Assembly (NCBI GenBank): GCA_947179155.2
Contig: OX359280.1
Span: 39,698,055 to 39,762,054 of the forward strand
Source of the DNA: Hedera helix
Lineage: Eukaryota; Streptophyta; Magnoliopsida; Apiales; Araliaceae
Length of the DNA stretch: 64,000 bases
Direction: 5' to 3'
Numbering within the stretch: position 1 is the first letter of the stretch; every line of letters starts with the position of its first letter. Of this stretch, positions 35,641 through 46,892 are shown one piece after another. Made by a program: the position numbers and the translations under genes. The notes beneath the pieces are model-generated. The model did no database searches, was not told the origin of the DNA, and saw only the letters and a program-made list of their open reading frames with translations.

Positions 35641-37562
35641 ATATATATTTTAAAATGAAAAAGTTATGGCTGTCAGAGCGACTGAGGGTCGGGCAGTCCA
35701 AATTAGGGTTTTCTAAAAATTTGTCGAGCGCCTACCAAGCGCCTACCGAGCGCCTAGGTTCTTGAAACTGCTGTCTCTAGGAGCAGATTTGGTCCAAGTC
35801 GGGTCAGTCCGGGTTGGGTCGATCCAGGTCGGAGTTTTTATGGAAAGTTAAGTTTAAATACATGTAAAATGAATGTGTTTGAATACTAAACCTATATATG
35901 TAGAATTTATTAATTACTTAATGGTATCTAAATGTTTAAAATAAAAACTAAAGTTAACACAATTAAAAAATTAACTATTAGTATTGTTTGAAGAGTATTA
36001 AAATATTATTAAATGATGAATAATATTAGTATGAGATTAAAAGGTTATTTAATGAGTAATAACATTGGTATATAATGAAAATGTTATTAAATAATTATTG
36101 ATATTAGTACATGATTAAAATATTATTAACTAATTTATAATATTAATAAGTGATTAAAATATTATTAAATGATTAATAATATTAATAAGTGATTAAAATA
36201 TTATTAAATAGTTAATAATATTAGTAAGAGATTAAAATATTATTAAATGATTAATAATATTAGTAAGAGATTAAAATATTATTAAATGGTTAATAATATT
36301 AATAAGTGATTAAAATATTATTAAATGGATAATAATATTAATAATTGATTAAAATATTATTAGATGGTTAATAATATTAATAAGTAATTAAAATATTATT
36401 AAATGGTTAATAATATTTGAATGTAGTTTTATATTATCAAATGTAGATAATATTTTAAGGTATTTGATACATATTAAATGTCCAAATCATTAAGTTATGT
36501 AAAGAAAAAAGTTTAATTGAATTAAACCAATGTAGATAGTCCCTTTGTGACTAATTTAATCAACTTATTAAAAGTAAGTCGTACGAAGAATGTGTAGAGA
36601 ATGTGTAAGTTGGTTAAGTGTACCCGACAGGTCCAGCTAGGTTTGGGCTAGGGTTTTTGTCTAGAAGTCAAAAGTTTGTTTATCGAACATTTTAAAAGTA
36701 AATAGATTAAAGTTAAGGTCTTAAGTTAAGACTAATTAATAGTTATTATAACTAATGATTATGTCAATTTTATATATAAATTGTAGGTTGACGAAAAACG
36801 CAAATAAGTGTAAATGGTAAAAGCGAACCAGACAAGTTTTTCAGAACTTACTCCTATGTGCATTGCTATGCTACAATGTGTTATTAAATTATTGATATGG
36901 AGATATATGGATGATATTTGTGTTATGTGCATAATATGAGATATGGTTACATGTGAAATATGTTCGGATATGAAGCATGTTTGCTAGATGCTAGTTGTTT
37001 AGTGTATGAGATGTATAAAAAGTATGAATCATTCATAAAATGAAAAACATGAAATGCATGATGTAAGAATAAAATGCAGAACATGTATAATATGTGAAAC
37101 ATGTAATGTGCTACATATAACTGTTAAACTTGCTGAGCCGTCGTGCTCATTCTTGCTTAAAACCAACATTTTCAGATAGTACAAGTTATTCGAAGTTTTT
37201 GTTAAAGATCAAGAAACAGGAATGCATATTACATTCACTGAAGGTCTAGCACGGCCATTGTAGATATCAGTCCGAATTGGACAGGTAAAATGATTGTGTA
37301 ATATAAGAATTGGTCGGTACGTAATATAAGTGTTAAATACTCAAATTGATTGTAATAGAATGTTGTATCATATATAATATTGAGACATACTAGGAATGTA
37401 TAAAGATTGCGATTCTGGAATAGAAAGAGATGTTGTAAAATTATAAATAAATGATTATTTATCAATTATAATAATGTTATAATTCATGAACAATAAGAAA
37501 AATGTAGTACTAGTGTTGAACTGGATTCGAGGTTCGAGAGACTCTGATTCGGGGTCGTCACA
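35641..37562 (+). mobile_element. 5'-truncated LTR of a third related family
   Basis: The right end reads GGGGTCGTCACA, like the end of the 4.7-kb LTRs. It has the same internal order: a GC-rich spot (three agcgccta(c) repeats near 35730 and gggtc repeats at 35797-35831), then the hairpin array (36000-36420), then cttgctgagc near 37130. The promoter side is missing. The sense strand is plus. Host sequence resumes at 37563. Confidence 0.7.
36000..36425 (+). repeat. Hairpin satellite in the third LTR
   Basis: About eleven units of the type ttaataatattaataagtga then ttaaaatattattaaatgg, with the same stem AATATTATTAA/TTAATAATATT as in the two solo LTRs. It is shorter and more uniform than those arrays. 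Confidence 0.8.
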
Positions 37563-38150
37563 TAATCCGCTATATTTTTCAATTTATTGTATAATTATTA
37601 TGTTGTAAATAAATTCGCATATGTTATTAATACAATTTCAAATTTTAATGAATTTAATTTAGTTAGTACATTTATTGAATAGTAAAATTTATGACTTATA
37701 CTAATGCAATTAAATCGCTTGATATGTAAAAGATATTTTTGGTATCTTAATAATTTTTTAATAATAAAATTATCCTACATAAAATTTAGCAAGATATATT
37801 ATCTTTCATAAATTTGTACAAAAAATCATGTTATAAGTTTGGTAGACCCGAAAATAAAAATTCTTTTAGAAGTTCATTTTTTTATTAAATATATAAAAAC
37901 AAATAATAATTTTTCTTTTCCTAATAAGTTTGGGTTCCTTTTAAATACATTACAAATTTTGATAGTATTTAATTGTTATAATTTAGACATTAATTATACT
38001 AAGTTAAATAAGGGGGAAAAAGTTGAATAAAAATTTGTGAAATTTTGCACTTTTAATCAAAACAAGCTTACCAACCCCGTGCAAAGTATGAGCAGAATGA
38101 ATAATGATTTATTACATTATTAAATGGATTGATATGTTTATGCAGATGAA
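37563..38150. repeat. Continuation of the promoter-block flank
   Basis: It matches 51245-51870 and 23400-23960. The frame at 37839-38030 is not conserved between copies. No gene is supported. Confidence 0.6.
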
Positions 38151-39995
38151 CGATTGAAGGGATTTAGTGAAAATAATTTCAAGTATGCTTGTTGATATGT
38201 GCAAATAGATGTATTTGTACATGTATATGTATATATAGACGTATATAACCATTTAAAATTTGAACATCCATTGAGAGTTGAACGGTTAAAATAAGTTACC
38301 TACGAAATAGTTATGCAAAAAACAGTCCCCAAGAATTTGGATTACCTGACACATGTACAATGTTTAGTCACAACATTGTACAACTATGACTCTTTTTCCC
38401 CTTTGACTTAGATTCCTTCTGACTTTATTTTTAGAGTCACTCCGATTCTGTTTTATGTTTTGACTGACTTTTTAGTTATAGTCACATTGAGTTTGCTCTA
38501 TGTTTTGATTGACTCCCATTTGAATCATTGATTCTATTTTCGAAAACATTTTCTGAAATTATTAATTCCAATGCCTATATATATAGATTGAACAACTATT
38601 TTAGAATAGGTGGGTGTCTTTCTAACCTTTTTAGGGAATTGAAAGTTACCATTTATTTATGACTTTATCAACCTATTAGGCAAACAAATGAGTTCTTAAC
38701 ATAATTAATTAGGTCAGTATGCAATGCATGCATGCAAACTAGTATAATGTAATGCGATGATCATGCAAATGGACTAATGAGTTTAAATTCACCTCTGATC
38801 ATAGAAAAACATTCTTCATCAAGTGGCTTTGTTAGAATATCAACAAGCTGACAGTCAATAAATAAAAAAATCCATCGTGATGTTGCCTTTCTTAACATGA
38901 TCTCTAATGAAATGATAACTTATATTTATATGCTTCATGCGAGAGTATTTGACTGGATTCTTAGATATGCAAATGATATTGGTATCGTCACGCTTAATTG
39001 GAATGTCATTAATCTTCTAATTGTTGCCTCATCCAAAGCAATTGAGCACAACAACTTGCAGTAGCGATATATTCTGCCAAAGGTTTATTTCTTACTGTAA
39101 CAGGATATAAGCAGCCTAAAAATTGACATGTACCACTAGTATTCTTTCTGCCGACTCTATAATCTCCAAAATCAACATCAGAGTAACATAGAAGATAGAG
39201 TGATAACTCTTTGGAATACCTGAGTCCTAATTATGATGTTCCTATCAAATACCTAAAAATTCTTTTACATGAAGCTACATGTGACTCTTTATGGCATGGT
39301 TGAAATCTAGCATATAGGCGCATAACAAATATGATATTTGGTCTGCTCGCAGTCAAATAGATTAAACTTCCTATCATACTATATATGATAAGATTTGATA
39401 ACAGTTGCCTTACCTTCCTTATCTTTGGTAAGTGTTGTGCATGTTGACGTAGGAGTTCCAATATGCTTCATCCTGTCATATTCAAATTTTTTCAGTATTT
39501 CTTTCACGTATTTTGATTGACATATGACCATGTGTTTGTTTGTTTGTTTCACTTGAAGGCTTAAGAAGTAAGTCATCTCGTTCATCATCGACATTTCGAA
39601 CTAATCCTGCATTAGCTTAGCAAAATCCTTGCACAATTGATCATTAATAGCACCAAACATAATATCATCTACATATATTTGTATAACTAAAATATCATAC
39701 ATCTTATACTTTATGAATAGTGTGACATCAATTGTGCCTCTAATAAAGCCTTTACTTAATAAAAATAGCTATTATATCAGGCTCTAGGTGCCTATTTCAA
39801 CTCATACAGTATCTTAGTTTGGAAACATGATAAGGAATTTTTAGGACATACAAACCGTAAGCATTTTTAGTTAAAATCACATTTAGAAAAGTATTTTTAA
39901 CATCCATCTAATATAATTTAAAATTCATAGAGCAAGCAAAAGCAAGTAATATTTTAATTGCTTCTAATCTAGAGTATATTGACTAGGTCCAATCT
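38151..39995 (-). pseudogene. Ty1-copia RT/RNase H and LTR, copy I
   Basis: Read on the minus strand, 39600-39700 gives IYVDDIMFGAINDQLCKDFA, with the YVDD motif. 39379-39594 gives MSMMNEMTYFLSLQVKQTNK and YVKEILKKFEYD. 39231-39461 gives SMIGSLIYLTASRPNIIFVM and a short RNase H lead-in. 38800-39120 carries the RNase H end (SKNPVKYSRMKHI in pieces). Many stops and shifts break it up. The segment at 38151-38780 follows the coding end and is probably its LTR. The element family differs from the plus-strand copia at 2880. Confidence 0.8.
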
Positions 39996-40500
39996 TAACC
40001 ATTGCCAATATATTTTGGGTTAGAGAGTGTTGTCTTTATATGTTAGATTTGGACCCTTTCTTATATCTTACATAGTATCTATAGGGGACTATCTTTAAAC
40101 TAAACAAAACATTCTTCTTCACCTTCATTCGTACCATTTAAAACATCTCTTAAGGGTCAAAACTACGCATTTATCTACTATTAGTCATTTCAATTGGTCT
40201 AATGAATGTCCTTGGTTTACTATTTTCCTTCTCTAAATTTGTCGTATGCAAGTCTCATATTCATCAGATACACGCATGTACAACCCTCAATATATCGGAC
40301 TACAAGTAAGTTAAGTACTGTTAGAATATGTAACTTATCATGTGTGGAATACCTTGAAAAAATATATCAAATGCTAAATATTGACTAGGCCAACTCTACC
40401 CATTGCAAATTAGTTTTGGGGTACAAATCTTAATGTCTTTATTTAATTTTATATTTGAACCCATTTTATAATCTAACAAAAACAAAAAATAAAAGTAATA
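39996..40500 (-). repeat. Degenerate copia-linked sequence, copy I
   Basis: The stretch is conserved with 53755-54310 as DNA, but I find no readable domain. It holds an internal imperfect duplication (ttgactaggtccaatcttaa against ttgactaggccaactctacc). Confidence 0.45.
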
Positions 40501-41590
40501 AAAGGTTAAACAAATCTACTTATTTGGTATGTCAGTTGTTCTTGAGCTGGTGTTGGTCATTAATATACTTTAGAGTGTCATGATTAGAAAAGAGAATAAA
40601 CTCTTTGAATAATAGATAATGTTGCCAAAGATCTAAAGTTTCAACATTGCATAAAATTCCTCGTCATAATTAAAATAATTCTTGCGAGAACTATTCAACT
40701 TCTCTCTAAAAAATGCAATAGGCTTGGCTTTTTGACTAAGCCGTGCTAATTTCGGAACTCGAAGCATTACAATCATGAATAAACTTAAAATACTTTTTCA
40801 AAAATGTGGAAGTGCAATTAGAATAGAAGTTTCTTTCACCGTTTTCTTGAGGAGTTCAAAGTTTTTCATACCTCTTCAGTTTACTTGAAGCTACTGCATA
40901 CCTTTTAAGAACCCCCTGATAAGATTAATGATGATGCTAAAGTTTCCTTTATGTATAAATTTCCACTGGAATGATGTTAATCCACGAAAACCCCGATTTA
41001 AATGATGAAGGACCTGACCAGCTCATGGTTGCTTAAACCTGCTTGGATCCATCTTTATGACAACTCGAAAACTGACATAGCCAAGGAAAACAAAAGATAA
41101 ATTTGACAATAAATGTTTTTAAGATTCACGAGACTTAAAAATTTTTTAGGAGCATTAGAAGGCCAAAAGGCCTAAAAAGCATAACCATCCACTCATATAT
41201 ATCATCCCTTTTTTTTAATCTAATTTCCACTCATATAAATCATTGTTTGAGAATAAAATCATGGTGAACACTTCGAGGATTAATCTTTGAAAAGATAGTA
41301 ACGGCATGATGTTGATCGTGAAGGTCATCAAGACGAGAAATAGAAAGGCGATCCTTGATATAGTGATATTGTTTACCATTCTACAACCAATACACATATG
41401 CTAAGAAGGGTTGGGACAACACATGGACTTGTTCTTTCTTTCTCATTATATTCCTTTTAGCCAAAAGAATCATTCCTTGGGACTTGGATGTCTTGTTTAG
41501 ATTGTCGGCTAATGGAACATAATCAACAAGGCAATGGTGGATATCCATCATGGGAGGAAGATAGAGAGACAACTCTTCTGGTACAACTTA
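40501..41590 (-). pseudogene. Ty3-gypsy RNase H and RT fragments, copy I
   Basis: On the minus strand, 41215-41397 reads MCIGCRMVNNITIS, then, across frames, LSISRLDDLHDQHHA, the MCIDSR..NNIT...PIPRLDD stretch of gypsy RT. 41381-41572 reads LPPMMDIHHCLVDYVPLA, the linker before RT. 40540-40850 matches the RNase H piece better preserved at 54388-54573. The catalytic YVDD part of RT is deleted, so the two ends of pol are joined. It is dead. Confidence 0.7.
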
Positions 41591-41989
41591 AAATTCTTGA
41601 GAAAAAATGGTTCAACTTCAATAGGACACACAATCATAATCATGACGGAGAATGTTAGTCCTGTAATGTTTGTATAGTCATGACTTCATTGGGTCTGTCA
41701 TTTGAAGTCTATACTATACTTTCTGGGAATTTCCTGCTTTGTATTTCCTTTGTTTTTTTTAATATTATTTTAACTTAGCAAAAAAAAAAAAAAAATCATG
41801 ACGGAGAATAGATGCATGTCATAAAGTTCTAACTCGTTAACATTTAGAAAGCACATCTCCTAGATTTTTTGGGTTTTGTAGTTATCAGTATCGTTTCATA
41901 AAGCAAAATAATAAATGTGAGATTTCAGACTAACAACTTCATTCTTTTTCTAAAAAATCTTTCGATTTCCATAAAAGTTACCTTTATGA
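41591..41989. repeat. LEA-downstream-like sequence, copy I (part 1)
   Basis: This matches 1640-1740 with 2020-2130 and 57340-57540 in order (catgacggagaatagatg, then ctcgttaacatttag). No coding sequence. Confidence 0.55.
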
Positions 41990-42243
41990 AAATTTGAAAT
42001 AAACTTATTTTCAAATGCAAAATTGAAATAAATTTATTTTCAAATACAAAATTAAAATATTTTTTTTTTCAAATGCAAAATAAATAATTCAATATAGACT
42101 ATTAAAAGCAACCTATTATATTAAACATAAAAACACATCCTGTGTATAATAGAAAACGTGAATTTATTTAGTAGAATAAAAAATAAAAATTATACCAAAT
42201 AATGTTCAACAAAAAAATAAAATAAAAAAACTAATTAACACCC

Positions 42244-42313
<70 letters not shown>

Positions 42314-43062
42314 TATCACTTTTAAATTTTAAACTTTCATAAATTAAAAAGAATATACTACAAAGGGTGTCTTATAATTTACAAAAAAAAAGAAAAAAAA
42401 TAACATAACATATAGAATAATTAACTTATAAGAAAAATTGAAATAAATTAAATTTCAGTTGCAAAATTGAAATAAATTTATTTTCAAATGCAAATTTGAA
42501 ATAAATTTATTTTCAAATGCAAAATAAATAATACATTATAGTTAATATTCGAATATTATAACCAACTTATTATATTAAAACATAAGAATACATCTTGCAT
42601 AGAATAGAAAACGTGAATTTATTTAGTATAATAAAAAAGTAATATTTTAAAAAATAAAATTTGTACCAAATAATGTTTAACAAACAAAAAAAAAAGCTAA
42701 TTGATACCTTAAATGTATCAAAATAAATTATCACATTTAAATTTTAAACTTTTACAAATTAAAAAGAATATATTACAAAATGTGTATTTATTTAAATTAT
42801 AATTTACAAAACGAAGAAAAAAAATTAGCATAACTTTAAAATACAGAATAATTAACTTATATGCAAAATTGAAATAAATTTATTTTCAAATGCAAAATTG
42901 AAATAAAATTATTTTCAAATACAAAATAAATAATACATTATAGTTAATATCTGAATATTAAAAGCAACATATTATATTAAAACATAAGAGCACATCCTGT
43001 GTATAATAGAAAATGTGAATTTATTTAGTGTAATAAAAAAATAACATTATTTATTCTATGTG
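41990..43062. repeat. About 430-bp tandem repeat, 2.5 copies
   Basis: Units start at about 41990, 42433 and 42863 with gaaataaatttattttcaaa and later share aacgtgaatttatttagta and caaataatgtt.aacaaa. The first unit carries an (AT)n expansion of about 60 bp at 42245-42306, and the third is incomplete. It is AT-rich and non-coding. Confidence 0.75.
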
Positions 43063-43489
43063 CTTTATCTAAATAATTATTTAAATATAAATGATATAAA
43101 TAAATAATCACTACAATTATTTGGTTCTATTAACCAAAAAAAAAAGTTTAATAGTTTTATTTTAAAATTAAATTTAAGGTTTTGTGAATTTTTGGGCTAA
43201 ATTGTGTGAAATTAAGTATTTGATGTAACGAATATATAAACTCAATTTTTTTTTTATTAAAGTCAAACCGTATTTTTATATGGTCAAATCATATAAAATT
43301 ACTTACCTTGCCAGAAAATTAGGTATTCCGGCTAATTTTCACCGAAAATTGACTTTGGGGGCTATATTGTGTGAAATTAGATACTTGATGTAATAGATAT
43401 GTAAGCCAAATTAGTTTGGGGACCGAATTGCGAATAGAATGAAACTTGGTGTATTTTGTGTATTTGACCCATTTTTAAATGAACAAATA
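43063..43489. other. AT-rich DNA with a short direct repeat
   Basis: ggctaaattgtgtgaaatta (about 43194) recurs as ggctatattgtgtgaaatta (about 43360), each followed by gatgtaa.(g/a)atat. This could be a subterminal repeat of an unidentified transposon. No frame is supported. Confidence 0.35.
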
Positions 43490-44010
43490 TTTGACAAATG
43501 ATAATTAACAAGGAGGATGGATGATTCGAATAAAGAGCTAGTCATATTAAAATGGCTTATGAAACTAGTTTCTGTTACAAATAACACCGGGGTTTCTCCA
43601 TTCATTAATTGAACATATTACAGTTCCATGCACGGCAAGACATAAATGATGTAAACGTCATGTAACATAATCTTCACAATTTATCAGAATTATGATCATT
43701 AACCCATAATTCCGCATTAAAAAAAATTCTTAGTTCTAGCCAATACTTAATTGGAAATAAAACCAAGATATATACATGTGTGTGTAGCTTCTCTTGAAGC
43801 CAATTGAAATGAAATTTCTGGCCTATAATCTGATTGATTTTACCGAATGCTAGCTTTGATTGCTAAAGTAAAATATAACTTGGACTTAGGAATTCCTTTC
43901 TTTTTGTTTTTTTTTTCTTCCTTTTTTTGATAGCAAATTTACACTTAATTTTTTTTATAACCCCTAAAATGAAAAACTTAACCTTAATGAGTATTTGTGA
44001 AGTAACTTTA
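43490..44010. repeat. LEA-downstream-like sequence, copy I (part 2)
   Basis: It matches 55500-55990 and, in part, 57590-58360. Shared phrases include attgaacat.ttacagttcc, gcaagacataaatgatgtaa and accgaatgctagctttgatt. The 64-residue frame at 43411-43605 is not conserved in the other copies. Confidence 0.6.
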
Positions 44011-44139
44011 GTTAAGTTTAACTAAAACATGTCTGATAAGGAAAACAAAGGTTATGGATTAAGAAATGACATTTCTTCATATATATATTTTTTTATCACT
44101 TAACACCATGAACAGCTTATCAAGATTTTCGAGACACAA

Positions 44140-45097
44140 ATTTGTTTTAGGAGCATTAGAAATGCCAAAAGGCATAACCATCCACTAATTCAAATCATCC
44201 TTTGTTTTTGAATGCGTCCATCTTCAAATCTCATCTATTAAAGATTCAGTGATGGTGAACACTTTATTAATGTTTGAAAAGATAGTAGCCACATGATGAT
44301 AATCTAGAAGGTCAGCAAGACGAGGAATATGAATGCTATACTTGATATAGTGATATTGTTTACCGTTCTACTATCAATGCACATATGGTAAGAAGGGTTG
44401 GGACAACACACAAGGTGACGCAATAATAATTGATTTGTTTAACGTACTAACACAAATATAAGGATTAAATAACGTTCTAATACTGACGAAAAAATAAAAT
44501 TTGATAAAACCTTAACTAAAAAGAAAGATAGAAAATTCTCCAAGAAAAAAAATTAGTATATTATTATGAATAATTGAATTGAAATGGATTACATAAGAAG
44601 TATCAAGACAACCTATATATATAAATCTAAGTATTTTTGTACATCTACTTTGAAAAAAAATAATAAGCAACTCTTATAACCTACTTTTCTAATCTACTTT
44701 GAAAAATGATTCTTATGACTAACTATGAAAAATATAATAGAAACTATTAATTAACCGCAAGACCAAATAGAGAGAGTTAGGAGAATAAATGAAGTATTGG
44801 GAGAAAATGTAATCGTAGGTTCATCTAACTTTATTGTTTTAGTAGTTTAAATGTTAATTTGTGTTATGTCCATTTACATTTCACTTCCTTCATTCAATCA
44901 ACTGTTTAAATTAAGTTCGACTTGATGAAATAGTTATTTGAAAAATCGTTAGAACTAAGTCTTCGTGGGATCGATACTTTACTTTCACTTTATTACTTGT
45001 TGGCTGTGTATGCTTGCACGTTATTCATTCAAACGAATTCGAGATTGGAATTTATCTAGTAAAATAAAATATAAATAAACAGTTCTGATTTCGATCA
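44140..45097 (-). pseudogene. Gypsy RT relic and flank
   Basis: 44230-44420 is a further copy of the minus-strand RT fragment seen at 41215-41420 and 55140-55260, with stops. To about 44770 the DNA also matches 1-500. The final part carries cttcgtgggatcgatacttt near 44961, a phrase that recalls the internal end of some plant gypsy elements, but I could not confirm a family. Confidence 0.5.
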
Positions 45098-45948
45098 ACA
45101 CACAATAGGTCGGCCTGGGTCTGTCAGGCCTTGGCTGTTGACCAAACCAGGTCGGGCCTTTGACTTTCGGCTTACAGGCCAGGCCAGACCGGGCTTAAAA
45201 AGATGGCCTGTTGAGGCCTGTAAGCCAGGTCAGGCCAAGCCTCGGATCAGGCCAGACCAGGCTTGTCCAATCCGATCCATTCAATTTTTTTTTTAGTAAT
45301 TTTAAATATTTTAAAAATACCAATTAAAATTTTAAACTTAATTGATGTATTAATTAAAAGTAACGTATTACAACTTATAAATTACAATAATGAATTAAAA
45401 TATTGTACAATTTTAAAGATATTGTATTATTTTATACTATCATTAATAAATAAAAAATTATGAAAAGTATATTTTTTATTATTATTATTATTGGTTTACA
45501 AATGACTTTCTAGTTTTTACGCTAAGTATTTAATAAAATGACGATGCAATGAAAGGTCTGCAAAAAATGTTTATTCGTATATAAACAAACATGCATGAAT
45601 AAACGTATTGAAATACGCCAATTTTATTTGGTTTATTGAATACGTTGTCATAAAGAGAAAGTTTTCGTCTGCAATGAGAGAATTGAAGTAGTAAAGAAAG
45701 AAAATAGGCGGGCCGGATCGGGTTTTGAATAAATCAAGCCAGGCCTCAGACCAGGCCAAGCCGGGCCTCAAGCCAGGCTAGGCTTGTTGGCAGGCCAGGC
45801 CAGATCTGAGCAAAAAAAAATGTGGCATGTTCGTAGCATCCAGGCCAAGGCAGTGCAGATCAGGTCTTGACTAGGCCGGACTTTGACCAGGCCGAGGCCA
45901 GGTCGGACTAAGTCCTGGCCATAGGCCACAGACCATTTGTGCACCACT
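45098..45948. mobile_element. hAT-like element with GGCC-rich ends
   Basis: Both ends (45105-45275 and 45700-45930) are crowded with the motif aggcc or ggccagg in both orientations, around an AT-rich core. The right end, complemented, reads gtagtggtgcacaaatggtc, similar to the TAGGGGTGTGCAAA ends of plant hAT elements. The homologous site near 545 lacks the insert, so the right boundary near 45948 is reasonable. A target duplication and a clean left end were not found. The 66-residue frame at 45571-45771 runs through the repeats. Confidence 0.5.
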
Positions 45949-46141
45949 ACTCAAAATTGTACGTCTTTTCTTTTCAAAAGATAATTCTGAAAATAAGTGA
46001 GAAAATACCAATATCTTCAATTTACTTGCATAATAAATAAACTTTTAGGAATAACAAACTCAATAATTTCAATATACTCAAACACCAGAACAATCTCATG
46101 ATCAATTTTGTCTGTTGTCATATTTACTTCTCAACACTTAC

Positions 46142-46468
46142 TTAATCATCAATTGTCACATCTGTTTTAGATTTCCCATATAAGTGTTCAAGAATTACTG
46201 ACATATCATCAACCTTCTCACATTCACTAACCGGAATCTTAGACTTTGGCTCAATTATTTGTGATAATTCAATGAACTTTCTGGACTTGCAAACTTTTAA
46301 GATGGCTGAAGGTTTTGGTGCGTGTATCGTGTCAGCTATATAACATACATAACCAGCATATAGTTGAACGTAAAACTCCCCATAGTAACTCAAAAGATAT
46401 GAAACATATTTATCAAACATGTAGCTAATGTAACAATAACTCTTTGGATAAAATCTTTGAATCAACAA
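46142..46468 (-). pseudogene. Unidentified 108-codon frame, repeated at 500-850
   Basis: The frame reads from SYCYISYMFDKYVSYLLSYY to VILEHLYGKSKTDVTIDD. I do not recognise the domain. A second copy at 500-850 preserves KIPVSE.EKV and ILE on the same strand but has several stops. It lies next to gypsy relics in both places, so a retroelement origin (for example a spacer part of gag-pol) is the likeliest explanation. A decayed host exon is possible. Confidence 0.3.
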
Positions 46469-46499
46469 ACTTTTTCTCTTTGACCAACGAAAAGTTTTA

Positions 46500-46892
46500 C
46501 TCTACTGTTGAATAAATGAAGACGCCATCTTATTCCAGCCAACCATCATCACTACCTCTTCTTCACCTTCTTCATGCTCAATAACCCCAAAATCTTAATC
46601 CTCGCATAACACCAATCTTCTTCCTAACGGTCTTAGATGATTTTAATTTTTTTCATTTTTATAAATAAATAAAAAACTGCAGTGATCTAAAATAATATTA
46701 TTGACGAAAATATCATTTGGGTTCAGTTCAATTGAATAAATATAGTTAAAACATTATTAATCTACCAACACTACTGCGGTGAGTCTAAAATTATCCATTA
46801 CAATAACTTTTCAATGTACACTGAATCCGCTTAAATGTACATTAGACAAATTCACAAAAATTCAAAACAATCTGAACCTGATAATTTCTCTC
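46500..46892 (-). other. 3' flank of the intact RING gene
   Basis: The stretch is conserved with 10380-10736 in the decayed copy and probably contains the 3' untranslated region. It marks the left edge of the second copy of the composite unit. No other gene is seen. Confidence 0.5.
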
